Source of the DNA: Rhizobium sp. ACO-34A
GTDB taxonomy: Bacteria; Pseudomonadota; Alphaproteobacteria; Rhizobiales; Rhizobiaceae
DNA length: 64,000 nucleotides
NCBI GenBank assembly: GCA_002600635.1
Contig: CP021371.1
Location: forward strand, 623,001 to 687,000
Reading direction: 5' to 3'
Below the pieces are notes generated by a model. The model had not been told where the DNA came from, searched no databases, and saw only the letters and a list, made by a program, of their open reading frames with translations. Below are positions 18,770 through 27,857 of this stretch, piece after piece (positions within the stretch are counted from its first letter, which is position 1; every line of letters starts with the position of its first letter). The position numbers and the translations under genes are program-made.

Positions 18770-19924
18770 TCAGAATTTCGTTCGCTCCCCCGTTCTCTTG
18801 ACCGTCAGTCCGATAGCAACTTCGTTGTTTGGAAGATCTACATCGACCTTCTTGAGGTCCGCCGGCAGATTAGCTATGCGCTGATCGCTGTAACTCAACA
18901 GGCCGATGGAATTGCTATTCATAATGACCTCTTCAGCATTGCCGAAGGAGAGAATTTCGCAGGTTTGAGCCGGCGGCCGCTCTCCTACGGTTTGAAACAG
19001 CCTTTCGAAGTACGAGCGAACTGGTGTTCCATGTGGAGCGACTATCCAATTCTCATTCTTTAAGTCGGCAATGGTTTGTCGGCGACGGTGACACGGATGA
19101 TCGCGCCGCGCGACCAAAGTGAATTTCTCATTGTACAGAAAAATTTCCTCAAGATCGGAGAATGGCGGGGGATTGCGCAGGACGCCGATCATACACTCGA
19201 TCTCTCCCCGTCTCAGTGCTTCCGCGAGCATGTTGTAACTTCCGGGGATGGCCATCAGACGCAGATCCGGAAAGCGGGTCGTCAAGTCGCCGAATGTCTT
19301 AGCTACAAGGTTTTGCCCCGAGAATGGCAGCATACCAACGGCGAGGCGACCTATCAGGCCGGGACGCAAATTCAACTTCAAATCTTCGATAGTGCCAAGC
19401 ACCTGAAGCAGCTCGTCACGAAGCACCGCCAACCGTTGTGCAATGGGCGTCGCATCCAGTCCGTCGCGCCTTCTGTCAAAGAGTGTTTGCCGTGAATAGT
19501 CGGAAATCGTGGCGATTGCACGGGTGATTGCTGGCTGGGTCATGCTTAGATGAGCCGATGCGGCTGAAGCACTTCCGTATCGTACCACGGCCGCTACGGC
19601 ATCAAGATGATGCCAACGCATGAAGTTGCGAAGATTGGGGCGAACGCCGCTAATCTTGGCGATATCGTCCTCTGCTCGCGAAATCAGGTCGAGCACCGCC
19701 GAACAAGACTGGAGGATCCTTTCTCCCCAAACTGTAGGTTCGGTCCCACTCCACCCCCTTTGAAAAAGAGGTGTTCCAAGAAGCGTTTCTGCTGTGCCAA
19801 TCAGCCGCGAGACGACCGGCTGGCTGATATTCAGCAGTCGCGCCGCCTGATCAAAGCCCCGCGCTTTTGCAACCGCATCAATGGCGCGGGCTTGTCTCAG
19901 GGAAAGTCTGCTCTGTTCACGCAT
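18770..19924 (-). CDS. LysR-type regulator with two N-terminal HTH domains
   Basis: 384 residues, about 80 longer than a normal LysR protein because it carries two LysR HTH segments: residues about 7-66 (FDQAARLLNISQPVVSRLIG) and about 103-160 (SASAASAHLSMTQPAITRAI). The remainder (about 185-375) is the LysR effector-binding fold. It shares this architecture and stretches such as RRGEIECMIGVLRNPPPFSD with the regulator at 39002 (RRGEIDFLIGALRDPPPIGD), so the two are paralogs. It is divergent from the O-demethylase gene 105 bp away and is the likely regulator of that operon. The effector is probably an aromatic acid; this is inference. Confidence 0.87.
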   Translation of the reverse strand: MREQSRLSLRQARAIDAVAKARGFDQAARLLNISQPVVSRLIGTAETLLGTPLFQRGWSGTEPTVWGERILQSCSAVLDLISRAEDDIAKISGVRPNLRNFMRWHHLDAVAAVVRYGSASAASAHLSMTQPAITRAIATISDYSRQTLFDRRRDGLDATPIAQRLAVLRDELLQVLGTIEDLKLNLRPGLIGRLAVGMLPFSGQNLVAKTFGDLTTRFPDLRLMAIPGSYNMLAEALRRGEIECMIGVLRNPPPFSDLEEIFLYNEKFTLVARRDHPCHRRRQTIADLKNENWIVAPHGTPVRSYFERLFQTVGERPPAQTCEILSFGNAEEVIMNSNSIGLLSYSDQRIANLPADLKKVDVDLPNNEVAIGLTVKRTGERTKF

Positions 19925-19950
19925 GGACAGATATTACTGAAATGAAGTGA

Positions 19951-19980
19951 GATATTCAATATACGCATAAGCGCGATATG
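19951..19980. promoter_or_regulatory. Candidate operator in the LysR / O-demethylase divergent promoter
   Basis: AT-rich stretch with ATAT at both flanks (19959-19962 and 19976-19979) and an inner CGC-ATAA-GCG dyad (19964-19973). It lies midway between two divergent starts, where a LysR-type regulator would bind. No T-N11-A match was proven, so this is only a candidate. Confidence 0.3.
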
Positions 19981-20028
19981 AAGCCCGATGATAATCACAG
20001 CCGACTTTAGGTGCAGGAGGACGCCGTC

Positions 20029-21402
20029 ATGGCTTACAAAACTCTCGAAGAAAAAATCAACGAAATCGGCAATCCGTCCCATATGCTGCAGAATTCGCAG
20101 ATGGGACCCTACGCTTTCCCGATTGCCCCGCAGTACACGAACTGGATGGAGGAGGTGCGCGCGTGGCGGAACGGCGCGGTGCTCCTGAACCAGTCATACC
20201 ACATGACCGATGTTTATGTTCGGGGGCCGGACGCAATCAAGTTCATGTCCTATGTCGGTGTGAACAGCTTCGAAAATTTCGGACGCAACAAGTCGAAGCA
20301 GATCGTTTGCGTCAACTACGATGGATATGTAATCGGCGATGGGATCATCTTCGGCCTCGAAGACGACGAAATTCTCTATGTCGGCAAACCACCGGCCGCG
20401 AACTGGATCAGGTTCCAGGCGGAAACTGGCAAGTTCAACGTGACGACCGAACTCGACATCCGCACGCTGGAGAATCCTGACAAGCCGCGCAAGCTATATC
20501 GTTACGAGGTGCAAGGCCCTCTGGCTCTGGATATTCTCAATGAGGTCAACGAAGGCGGTCCGCTGACGACCAAGTTCTTCAATATGGGCGAAATCACCAT
20601 TGCCGGCTGTGTGGCCCGCACGCTCAGCCATGGCATGGGCGGCGCGAAAGGTCTCGAACTTTTCGGCCCCTTCGAGGAAGGGCAGAAGGTTTACGATCGT
20701 CTTCTCGATGTCGGCAAGAAATACGGTATGCTCCGGGCCGGCGCCCGCGCCTATTCCTGCGCGGCCATGGAGTCGGGGTGGATTCCGTCACCGTTGCCCG
20801 CAGTATATACCGGCGAAGCGATGCGGCCATACCGTGAATGGTCGCCCGCAGATAGCTTCGAAGCGACCTGCACGGTCGGCGGCAGCTTCCAGCCTGACAA
20901 CGTCGAGGAATTCTACCTTACACCCTGGGATCTCGACTACGGCCGGGTCGTGAAATTCGATCATGATTTCATCGGGCGGGAAGCCCTTGAGAAAATGGCG
21001 ACGCAGGAGCACCGGACAAAGGTGACGCTCGTCTGGGAAAAGGACGACGTGCTGAAAATCTTCGGAGGCTTGATGGAGGATTTCCCGGGACCGAAGCTGA
21101 TGGAGATGCCTGCCGGCCACTATGCCGCCCATCCCTACGATCAGGTTCTTCTTGGCGACGAACTGGTGGGGCTTTCGACCTATCCTGTCTATTCGGCCAA
21201 CGAACGAGCCTGGATTTCCCTCGCAATGGTTCGCGGTGACTTGGCTAAGCAAGGCACGAACCTCTCGATCCTGTGGGGCGAGGCCAACGGCGGCACGAAG
21301 AAGCCGCAGGTCGAGCGCCATGTCCAGATGAGGGTCGGTGCGGAAGTCCATCCTTGGCCAATTCACGAAGCTGCCCGCCGCGAGTATCGGGCGCAGAGAT
21401 GA
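20029..21402 (+). CDS. Tetrahydrofolate-dependent aryl O-demethylase (LigM/DesA family)
   Basis: 457 residues from the ATG at 20029, with GGAGG eight bases upstream. The sequence follows the aminomethyltransferase (GcvT-like) fold throughout: YHMTDVYVRGPDAIKFMSYV, RYEVQGPLALDILNEV, GWIPSPLPAVYTGEAMRPYR, HDFIGREALEKM. Proteins of this size and pattern are the THF-dependent O-demethylases LigM (vanillate, 3-O-methylgallate) and DesA (syringate) of Sphingobium, which move the aryl methyl group to THF. The neighbouring MetF, PurU and FolD genes recycle methyl-THF, and the island contains gallate pathway genes. The substrate is therefore likely syringate, 3-O-methylgallate or vanillate, but sequence alone cannot decide. 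A stem-loop terminator follows directly. Confidence 0.85.
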   Translation: MAYKTLEEKINEIGNPSHMLQNSQMGPYAFPIAPQYTNWMEEVRAWRNGAVLLNQSYHMTDVYVRGPDAIKFMSYVGVNSFENFGRNKSKQIVCVNYDGYVIGDGIIFGLEDDEILYVGKPPAANWIRFQAETGKFNVTTELDIRTLENPDKPRKLYRYEVQGPLALDILNEVNEGGPLTTKFFNMGEITIAGCVARTLSHGMGGAKGLELFGPFEEGQKVYDRLLDVGKKYGMLRAGARAYSCAAMESGWIPSPLPAVYTGEAMRPYREWSPADSFEATCTVGGSFQPDNVEEFYLTPWDLDYGRVVKFDHDFIGREALEKMATQEHRTKVTLVWEKDDVLKIFGGLMEDFPGPKLMEMPAGHYAAHPYDQVLLGDELVGLSTYPVYSANERAWISLAMVRGDLAKQGTNLSILWGEANGGTKKPQVERHVQMRVGAEVHPWPIHEAARREYRAQR

Positions 21403-21410
21403 AATCAAGG

Positions 21411-21450
21411 TCTACGGGGCGGGAAACCGCCCCGTAGACATCAAATTTTA
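21411..21450 (+). terminator. Stem-loop terminator after the O-demethylase gene
   Basis: Perfect 12-bp stem (21411-21422 with 21427-21438) capped by a GAAA tetraloop, followed by a short T-containing tract (CAAATTTTAC). It lies 8 bp past the stop, so metF and the downstream genes probably have their own promoter. Confidence 0.75.
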
Positions 21451-21835
21451 CTTGGTGAAAAGCCGCCTTTACATTGTCATGTGCTGATTTCTCCTATCAG
21501 CAGCACACAGATTATTCATTTCCGCTTTGGCTTATCGGCCACCCGAACATGTTGAGGCGATATTCATCCTTAGATGTACACGCCTACAATTTCCCAATTG
21601 GGTAGCGCACGAGCGGTCGGGCCATGGCCCGATTCCAGTGATGAATGCGACGCTCGCTATTCGAGCCATATAGCATTAAATATACTTTTATCGTGAAATA
21701 TATATGCGAATTAATGCTTATATTAATAAACTATAAGAGAGTTTTCTATAGTGCAATTTGGTGAGATAGTAGTAAAATTTTAGAAAATATGACGCTGGTT
21801 TGCGTCATCATTCTATCTGGCTGCGGGTTCATCTC
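21451..21835. other. AT-rich intergenic stretch
   Basis: 385 bp without a gene. About 21660-21790 is strikingly AT-rich compared with the surroundings (several runs such as TAAATATACTTTTAT), unlike the backbone. It could carry a promoter or mark old recombination. I see no IS ends or clear repeats. Confidence 0.45.
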
Positions 21836-22189
21836 ATGTCATTCACCATACGCAATATCTTGATCGGCTTTTACCTCGCCATAAGCATTGCTTTGGCCGG
21901 CTTTGTCGGCAACGCAATGTGGGCTTCGATCAATCGGGCAGCGACGTTCGACCAGGTCGCCCAGTTGGTGTCCCTTGATAAATTCCTGTTCACTGCGCTG
22001 TTGAATTTCCGCAGCGAGCGTGGGGACAGCGCGACCGCCCTAACCATCGAGTCGTCGAAGGCAATACGATTACTGAGGATGACCAGAAGCGGAAGCTGGA
22101 GCTGTCGTAAAGACCGCCAAAGCCATCTGGGGCGAAGTGTAGCACAAGTCCTCCCAGTTGCTTTCGTGGGTTCCCGGTGTCAGTGGTAG
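21836..22189 (+). pseudogene. Truncated chemoreceptor N-terminus (remnant)
   Basis: From the ATG at 21836 the frame reads MSFTIRNILIGFYLAISIAL with a clear first membrane span, then NRAATFDQVAQLVSLDKFLF and NFRSERGDSATALTIESS, the pattern seen at the start of methyl-accepting chemotaxis proteins. After about 22060 similarity stops and the frame drifts into unrelated sequence to 22189. No HAMP or signalling domain follows. The downstream 260 bp to 22451 hold no recognisable gene. Confidence 0.6.
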
Positions 22190-22451
22190 CAGAAGGTCGA
22201 CCTTGGTCGGCCGTTTCTTCTTAGCATTCCCTTCCAGTTCCAATAGTTCCCTGACCCGCTCAAGCCCATTCCACGGCGGAGACTGCGTGGGTACGCGGAT
22301 GGCGTTCGTTGAAGCCAGAAAGCAAGGAATCCGCCAGGCTGAATCGATCGGCTCAAGATATAACCAAATTAAAGCATGAATTCCATAATTCGCATAAGGC
22401 GTAAATTCATACTCGTGCTACCCACTCCGTTGAGGAAAAACGGAGGTAGCC
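22190..22451. other. Stretch without a recognised gene before metF
   Basis: Only short frames of no recognisable similarity. On the minus strand a frame reads RVRELLELEGNAKKKRPTKV, which I do not recognise. It probably contains the promoter of the metF-purU-folD operon; the GGAGG SD of metF is at 22442-22446. Confidence 0.4.
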
Positions 22452-23375
22452 TTGGCACTCTTAAATCTATTCAAGGGAAAGCAAGAAGAGAAGTCGTTGG
22501 AGCTGGATGGCTTCAAGGACATGCTGGAAGGCTATTCCATCGAAGTGATGCCACGCACAGCGGCGAAGATTGATGATTTCAAAACCCTGTTGCCGCAGGG
22601 GACGCGCGTCTATATCGCTCATATCGACGGCACCCCCATCGAAGAGATGGTGGAGACAGCAAAGCGCCTCTCCAACGACGGTTTCCCTACGATGCCGCAT
22701 TTCCCGGCGCGTAGCATTCCGAACGTTGCAACGCTGGAAGACTGGATAAAGCGTTACCGCGAGGAAGCAGGCGTCGATCAGGCATTGCTGCTTGGCGGCG
22801 GTCTTCCGAATCCGGTCGGCGAGCTAGAAAGTTCGCTGCAGTTGATCGAAACCGGCCTGTTTGATCGCTACGGGTTCAAGCGTCTGCATGTTGCTGGCCA
22901 CCCGGAAGGCAACAAAGATATCGACACCGTCGGCGGTACAAAGATCGTTGACGAGGCTTTGATGCGAAAACAAGCCTATTCCGAACGAACCGATGCGGAA
23001 ATGGCGATCACTACCCAGTTCGCCTTCGATGCCAAGCCGGTTATCGCGTGGGCCGAACGGATCGCCGCAGACGGAGTCAAATTGCCGATCCATCTCGGTA
23101 TTGCTGGCCCAACTAAACTGCAGACACTCATCAAGTTCGCGATCGCTTGCGGCGTCGGCCCATCACTCACCGTTTTGCAGAAGCGGGCTCTCGACTTGAG
23201 CAAACTGCTCGTTCCCTACGAACCGACCGATGTATTGACCGAGATTGCCGACTACAAGCTTGCTCATCCGGAAAGCCTGATCCACTCCATCCACGTCTTT
23301 CCGCTTGGCGGTATCCGGCCGAGCGCCGAATGGATGAACAAGAGGCTGGCCGGTAGGCACAACGTTGCGGCTTAG
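22452..23375 (+). CDS. metF: Methylenetetrahydrofolate reductase family protein (MetF-like)
   Basis: 307 residues from a TTG start preceded by GGAGG. The MTHFR TIM barrel is indicated by SIEVMPRTAAKIDDF, VYIAHIDGTPIEEM, DQALLLGGGLPNPVGELESS, HVAGHPEGNKD, TQFAFDAKPVIAWAERI, LPIHLGIAGPTK. The enzyme interconverts 5-methyl-THF and 5,10-methylene-THF with FAD. Next to an O-demethylase that makes 5-methyl-THF it probably works in the oxidative direction. This is the divergent type found with ligM in lignin-degrading bacteria rather than the E. coli-like biosynthetic MetF. Confidence 0.82.
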   Translation: MALLNLFKGKQEEKSLELDGFKDMLEGYSIEVMPRTAAKIDDFKTLLPQGTRVYIAHIDGTPIEEMVETAKRLSNDGFPTMPHFPARSIPNVATLEDWIKRYREEAGVDQALLLGGGLPNPVGELESSLQLIETGLFDRYGFKRLHVAGHPEGNKDIDTVGGTKIVDEALMRKQAYSERTDAEMAITTQFAFDAKPVIAWAERIAADGVKLPIHLGIAGPTKLQTLIKFAIACGVGPSLTVLQKRALDLSKLLVPYEPTDVLTEIADYKLAHPESLIHSIHVFPLGGIRPSAEWMNKRLAGRHNVAA

Positions 23376-23480
23376 CTACAGGTCGCAATGTGCAATGGCG
23401 TTTCGATCGGGGCACCGCAATAAAATCACTCGGATCTAACGGCCGTCGTCCATCGTTCAATCTTACAATTGGTGAGTAAA

Positions 23481-24368
23481 ATGAAGAACACCTACGTTTT
23501 AACCGTAGCCTGTAAAACGACGCGCGGCATTGTCGCGGCGATTTCGAGCTTCTTGTTCGAAAATGGTTGCAATATTATCGACAGTTCGCAGTTCGACGAC
23601 TTGCAGACAGGCAAATTCTTCATGCGAGTCACCTTTCTGTCGGAGGAAGGTGCCGATCGCCCGTTGCTGATGGAGGGGTTCAAACCGGTCGCTGAGAAGT
23701 TTTCGATGACATGGGAGATGTTTGATGCTCATGACCGCATGAAGGTATTGCTCATGGTCTCCCGCTTCGGCCATTGCCTCAACGACCTACTCTATCGCTG
23801 GCGCATCGGCGCTCTCCCCATCGATATCGTGGGTGTGGTATCAAATCACTTCGACTACCAGAAGCTGGTCGTTAACCACGACCTCCCTTTCCACCACATC
23901 AAGGTGACGAAGGACAACAAACCACAGGCCGAAGCGCAGTTGATGGAGCTCGTCGAGCAGACGAGCACGGAGCTTATCGTGCTTGCCCGCTACATGCAGG
24001 TGCTGTCTGACGAGATGTGCAAAAAGATGTCGGGGCGCATTATCAATATCCACCATTCCTTCCTGCCGAGCTTCAAGGGAGCCAACCCTTATAAACAGGC
24101 TTATGAGCGCGGCGTGAAATTAATTGGTGCTACTGCGCATTATGTTACGACCGATCTCGATGAGGGGCCAATCATCGAGCAGGACACAGTACGCATTACC
24201 CACGCGCAGTCGCCAGACGACTATGTCTCCCTCGGCCGTGATGTGGAGAGTCAGGTTTTGGCGCGCGCCGTCCATGCACATATCCATCACCGCACCTTCA
24301 TTAACGGCAACCGCACGGTCGTCTTTCCGCCGAGCCCGGGAAGCTATGCATCCGAAAGGATGGGTTGA
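23481..24368 (+). CDS. purU: Formyltetrahydrofolate deformylase
   Basis: 295 residues from the ATG at 23481 (GGTGAG SD just upstream; an in-frame TTG at 23469 is less likely). An N-terminal ACT domain (about residues 3-80, [20 protein letters not shown]) is followed by a formyltransferase-type hydrolase domain with [20 protein letters not shown] and [16 protein letters not shown], which carry the catalytic Asn, His and Asp. It hydrolyses 10-formyl-THF to formate and THF. Here it should release the one-carbon units derived from aryl methyl groups. The gene is directly followed by folD. Confidence 0.92.
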   Translation: MKNTYVLTVACKTTRGIVAAISSFLFENGCNIIDSSQFDDLQTGKFFMRVTFLSEEGADRPLLMEGFKPVAEKFSMTWEMFDAHDRMKVLLMVSRFGHCLNDLLYRWRIGALPIDIVGVVSNHFDYQKLVVNHDLPFHHIKVTKDNKPQAEAQLMELVEQTSTELIVLARYMQVLSDEMCKKMSGRIINIHHSFLPSFKGANPYKQAYERGVKLIGATAHYVTTDLDEGPIIEQDTVRITHAQSPDDYVSLGRDVESQVLARAVHAHIHHRTFINGNRTVVFPPSPGSYASERMG

Positions 24369-24370
24369 TC

Positions 24371-25291
24371 ATGGTTCGGGTAATCGATGGCAAAACGATC
24401 GCGGCATCGGTGATTGCGGAAGTGAAGGAGGCGGCGGGCTCGCTGGAGAAGGAAACCGGCAATAAGCCGGGCTTAGCGGTCGTCATTGTCGGCAACGATC
24501 CGGCGAGTCATGCGTATGTCAATTCCAAGAGCAAAATGGCCAAAGAGTGCGGCTTCAACTCGATCCAGCACAGCCTGCCGGAAGAAACGACGCAGGAAGA
24601 GCTGGGAAAGCTGGTCGCCGAACTCAATGCGGACCCCGCCATTCACGGTATCCTCGTTCAGCTTCCGTTGCCAACACATCTTAATTCCGAGCCGGTTATT
24701 CAATCGATCCTGCCGGAGAAAGACGTCGACGGCCTGAATGTCGTCAATGCCGGAAAGATCGCCACCGGCGATCTCTCGACGGGCCTCATCTCCTGCACAC
24801 CAGCGGGTGCGATGCTACTGCTAAACCATATCCACGGCCGCGACCTTTCCGGGCTCAATGCTGTCGTTGTCGGCCGCTCCAATCTGTTCGGGAAGCCGAT
24901 GGCGCTATTGTTGCTCGCCGCGAACGCCACCGTCACAGTCGCGCACTCCAGGACGAAGGATTTGGCTGCTGTCTGCCGTAATGCTGATATTTTGGTCGCG
25001 GCTGTCGGCCGTCCGCAGATGGTGAAGGCCGATTGGTTGAAGTCGGGGGCAACGGTCATTGACGTGGGCATAAACCGCGTGTCGGCACCCGAAAAAGGGG
25101 AGGGTAAGACCCGCCTTGTCGGCGATGTCGCCTACGACGAGGCCGTCGGCGTTGCCGGCGCTATTACACCTGTCCCAGGTGGGGTTGGCCCGATGACCAT
25201 TGCAATGCTGATGGCTAATACGGTCACGGCAGCCAGCCGCGCAATGCTTGTCTCATCAAAGACGATGCATCTTTTGAAGTGGGATAGTTGA
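24371..25291 (+). CDS. folD: Bifunctional methylenetetrahydrofolate dehydrogenase / methenyltetrahydrofolate cyclohydrolase
   Basis: 306 residues. [13 protein letters not shown] carries the catalytic Tyr and Lys, GILVQLPLP and PEKDVDGLN are family signatures, the NADP site is [13 protein letters not shown], and the C-terminus shows [15 protein letters not shown]. The ATG at 24371 is two bases past the purU stop; a TTG six bases upstream would overlap the stop. It oxidises 5,10-methylene-THF to 10-formyl-THF, the step between MetF and PurU. It is probably a catabolic paralog, with the essential housekeeping folD elsewhere. Confidence 0.94.
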   Translation: MVRVIDGKTIAASVIAEVKEAAGSLEKETGNKPGLAVVIVGNDPASHAYVNSKSKMAKECGFNSIQHSLPEETTQEELGKLVAELNADPAIHGILVQLPLPTHLNSEPVIQSILPEKDVDGLNVVNAGKIATGDLSTGLISCTPAGAMLLLNHIHGRDLSGLNAVVVGRSNLFGKPMALLLLAANATVTVAHSRTKDLAAVCRNADILVAAVGRPQMVKADWLKSGATVIDVGINRVSAPEKGEGKTRLVGDVAYDEAVGVAGAITPVPGGVGPMTIAMLMANTVTAASRAMLVSSKTMHLLKWDS

Positions 25292-25415
25292 AAGATGGAT
25301 AGCCCGGCACGGGAACCCCGCGCCGGCCAGTGTCCGCGGGCACAAGGCAACCCGCAATTACGCTGATGCGAAGGCACTTCGGCTGCAACTGGCTGATTCA
25401 ATCATATAAAATCCA

Positions 25416-25442
25416 GTATATATCATCGATAGTCTATATATT
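25416..25442. promoter_or_regulatory. Candidate regulatory site upstream of the aldolase operon
   Basis: AT-rich stretch with TATATA boxes on both sides of a central ATCGAT, 63-90 bp before the aldolase start. The symmetry is partial. It could be a LysR-type site or part of the promoter. Confidence 0.28.
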
Positions 25443-25504
25443 AGTTTGAATGCGCCGGACCGCCTAGTCTTGTTACCGAAGCTAAGACAATGCGGGAACC
25501 ATAG

Positions 25505-26266
25505 ATGCATGCCTTCTCCGAAAACACGTTAAATGAACTGGTCCTAGCCAACCATATCCTTGATGGCGAGGGCATAGTTGATGGCTTTGGCCATGTCAGC
25601 GTGCGTGATCCGGCACGAGCGGATCGATTTTGGATGTCGCGCAGCAAGGCGCCCGCATTGGTCGAGCGAAACGACCTTCTGATATTGGATATGGACGGCG
25701 TTGTGCACGATGACGACCGCACTCCCTATCTCGAGCGATTCATTCACGCTGAAATCTATCGGGCACGGCCTGACGTGATGGCGATCGTGCATAGTCACTC
25801 CCCGGCTGTGATACCGTTTACGGTTGCTCGTGATATCAAGCTGCGCCCCATCTGCCATGTTTGCGGGTTTGTGAATGCCGCGACGAGCTTCGAAATCCGT
25901 GAATTTGGCGGAAGCGACACTGACCTCCTGATCAAGAATGCTGAACTAGGGTCTGCTCTCGCCCGATCCTTGGGGAACTCGAACCTCATCTTGATGCGCG
26001 GTCACGGCGTAACGGTCGTGGGTACAACGCTGCGGCAGGCCGTGTTTCGTGCGATCTATACGGAGCTGAGTGCGCGCCTTCAGCGTGATGCGCTTCAAAT
26101 ATCATCAGATATCGTTTTCCTCACCGATGAGGAAGCCGACGCGGCGAGCGCGGTGAATGACGCGCAGATCGACCGCGCCTGGGAGCTTTGGGTTCGAAAT
26201 CTGGGTGATCGCGAGAGGAGAGACGGGCCTGACGGACGTTTGAGCAGCGGCCGCGGTCCTTTATGA
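25505..26266 (+). CDS. Class II aldolase/adducin family protein
   Basis: 253 residues. The zinc ligands of the AraD/FucA fold are present: HSHSP (His96, His98) and RGHGVTVVG (His167); HAEIY gives the acidic residue Glu83. Members catalyse retro-aldol cleavage, epimerisation or decarboxylation of hydroxy or keto acids. The downstream aldehyde dehydrogenase overlaps or nearly overlaps it, suggesting the aldolase makes an aldehyde that the dehydrogenase oxidises. In an island for methoxylated aromatics an aromatic hydroxy acid is a reasonable substrate, but this is inference. Confidence 0.85.
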   Translation: MHAFSENTLNELVLANHILDGEGIVDGFGHVSVRDPARADRFWMSRSKAPALVERNDLLILDMDGVVHDDDRTPYLERFIHAEIYRARPDVMAIVHSHSPAVIPFTVARDIKLRPICHVCGFVNAATSFEIREFGGSDTDLLIKNAELGSALARSLGNSNLILMRGHGVTVVGTTLRQAVFRAIYTELSARLQRDALQISSDIVFLTDEEADAASAVNDAQIDRAWELWVRNLGDRERRDGPDGRLSSGRGPL

Positions 26267-26283
26267 ATGGAAGGAGACAGACA

Positions 26284-27780
26284 TTGTTCACATCCCCCAC
26301 GCCACTTCCTCCTGTCACTGATCCGGTTCGTTTGCCTCAGAGGGCAGCGCTCTACTATGGCGGCGGGTGGCATGAGACCATTGGCGGTGCGATCCGTGAC
26401 AGCGTAGATCCCGCTACGGGGTCCTCGATCGCTTCATATGCAGAAGCCACAGCGGCTGATGCTAATGCAGCCATCCAGGCGGCGGCGGTCGGATTTCAGG
26501 CGTGGCGCAGGGTTCCACCGTTGGAAAGGGCCGGCATCCTGCGGCAGATGGCGAACATCATCAGGGAAAATGCAGTCGATCTTGCGCGTCTCGACTCTCA
26601 AGACGGCGGTGCGCCGTTGCAGGAAATGTATTCCGATGTGATGGTGGCCGCCCGGTTTATCGACTATTTCGCCGGGCTTGTCACGGAAATGAAAGGCACC
26701 TCGATCCCGATGGGGCCGGATGCCGTGAATTTTTCCATTCGTGAGCCCTATGGTGTCGTTGCGCGTATCGTCGCTTTCAACCACCCCTTCATGTTCAGTG
26801 CAGGAAAATTGGCGGCACCTCTCGCGGCCGGGAATGCCGTGATCGTGAAGCCTCCGGAGCAGGCACCGTTGTCGGCGCTGCGATTGGCGGAACTGGTTGG
26901 CCACCTGGTTCCGGCCGGAGCGCTCAGTGTGCTGACTGGCGGGCGCGAGGTCGGCGAGGCGCTTTCAAGCCACGAGGACGTCTCCATGGTCGCACTGGTC
27001 GGAAGCGTTCCGACTGGGCGCGCCATCATGACGAATGCGGCCAGGACGCTGAAGCCTCTGCAATTCGAGCTCGGCGGCAAGAACGCATTGATCGCCTTCC
27101 CGGACGCCGAGCCGGAAGCAGTCGCGGCCGCGGCCGTCACTGGCATGAACTATACGTGGTGCGGCCAGTCGTGCGGGTCCGTAAGCCGGCTTTTCGTTCA
27201 CGAAAGCATAAAGGATGAGGTTGTTCAGCGCATGGGCAATCATCTCGCGCGATACAAGCCGGGGATACCGCTTGATCCCGAAACGACGATGGGCGCGATC
27301 GTCAACCGTCGTCAGTACGAACGGGTCCTTTCCTACATCGAAGCCGGCAAGGCTGAGGGCGCGACAATTGCATATGGCGGCAAGCGTCCTTCGGATGAAC
27401 GTCTGCGCGATGGCTGCTTCCTCGAGCCGACGATTTTCACCGACGTCAGTCAGAAAATGAAGATCGCATCGGAGGAGATATTCGGACCGGTGCAAAGCGT
27501 CATCGCCTGGTCGGACGAAAAGAAGATGCTCGAAGAGGTCAACAGCGTCGAATATGGGCTGACCTGCGCGATTTTCACGAACGACTTGAACAAGGCGCAC
27601 AGAACCGCGGCGGAGGTCCAGGTGGGATACGTCTGGATCAACAAGGTGGCCACTCATTTTCTGGGAGCACCTTTCGGAGGCTACAAGCAGTCCGGAATGG
27701 GGCGAGAAGAGTGCCTGGAGGAACTCATCTCCTTCACGCAACAGAAAAACATCCACGTAAGCCTCAAACCGGGAGGATAA
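26284..27780 (+). CDS. NAD(P)-dependent aldehyde dehydrogenase
   Basis: About 498 residues. The general base Glu lies in FELGGKNALIAF and the nucleophile Cys in GQSCGS (Cys297 from the chosen start); EEIFGPVQSVIAW and FGGYKQSGMGREE are the usual C-terminal motifs. I prefer the TTG at 26284 because AAGGAG lies seven bases upstream. The ATG at 26263 overlaps the aldolase stop as ATGA and has no SD, but would add only seven residues. It probably oxidises an aromatic aldehyde such as syringaldehyde or vanillin, or a small aldehyde released by the aldolase; the sequence does not settle which. Confidence 0.9.
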   Translation: MFTSPTPLPPVTDPVRLPQRAALYYGGGWHETIGGAIRDSVDPATGSSIASYAEATAADANAAIQAAAVGFQAWRRVPPLERAGILRQMANIIRENAVDLARLDSQDGGAPLQEMYSDVMVAARFIDYFAGLVTEMKGTSIPMGPDAVNFSIREPYGVVARIVAFNHPFMFSAGKLAAPLAAGNAVIVKPPEQAPLSALRLAELVGHLVPAGALSVLTGGREVGEALSSHEDVSMVALVGSVPTGRAIMTNAARTLKPLQFELGGKNALIAFPDAEPEAVAAAAVTGMNYTWCGQSCGSVSRLFVHESIKDEVVQRMGNHLARYKPGIPLDPETTMGAIVNRRQYERVLSYIEAGKAEGATIAYGGKRPSDERLRDGCFLEPTIFTDVSQKMKIASEEIFGPVQSVIAWSDEKKMLEEVNSVEYGLTCAIFTNDLNKAHRTAAEVQVGYVWINKVATHFLGAPFGGYKQSGMGREECLEELISFTQQKNIHVSLKPGG

Positions 27781-27857
27781 AGCGGCCGTGCGCCGAGATT
27801 GCCGAAGGGCATTCTGTGAATTGATGATGGGATTCAACATAGTGGTGGAGGAACACG

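Noticed and set aside
21660..21790. AT-rich segment as a replication origin or IS remnant
   Set aside because: No iterons, DnaA-box cluster, inverted terminal repeats or transposase fragment were seen.
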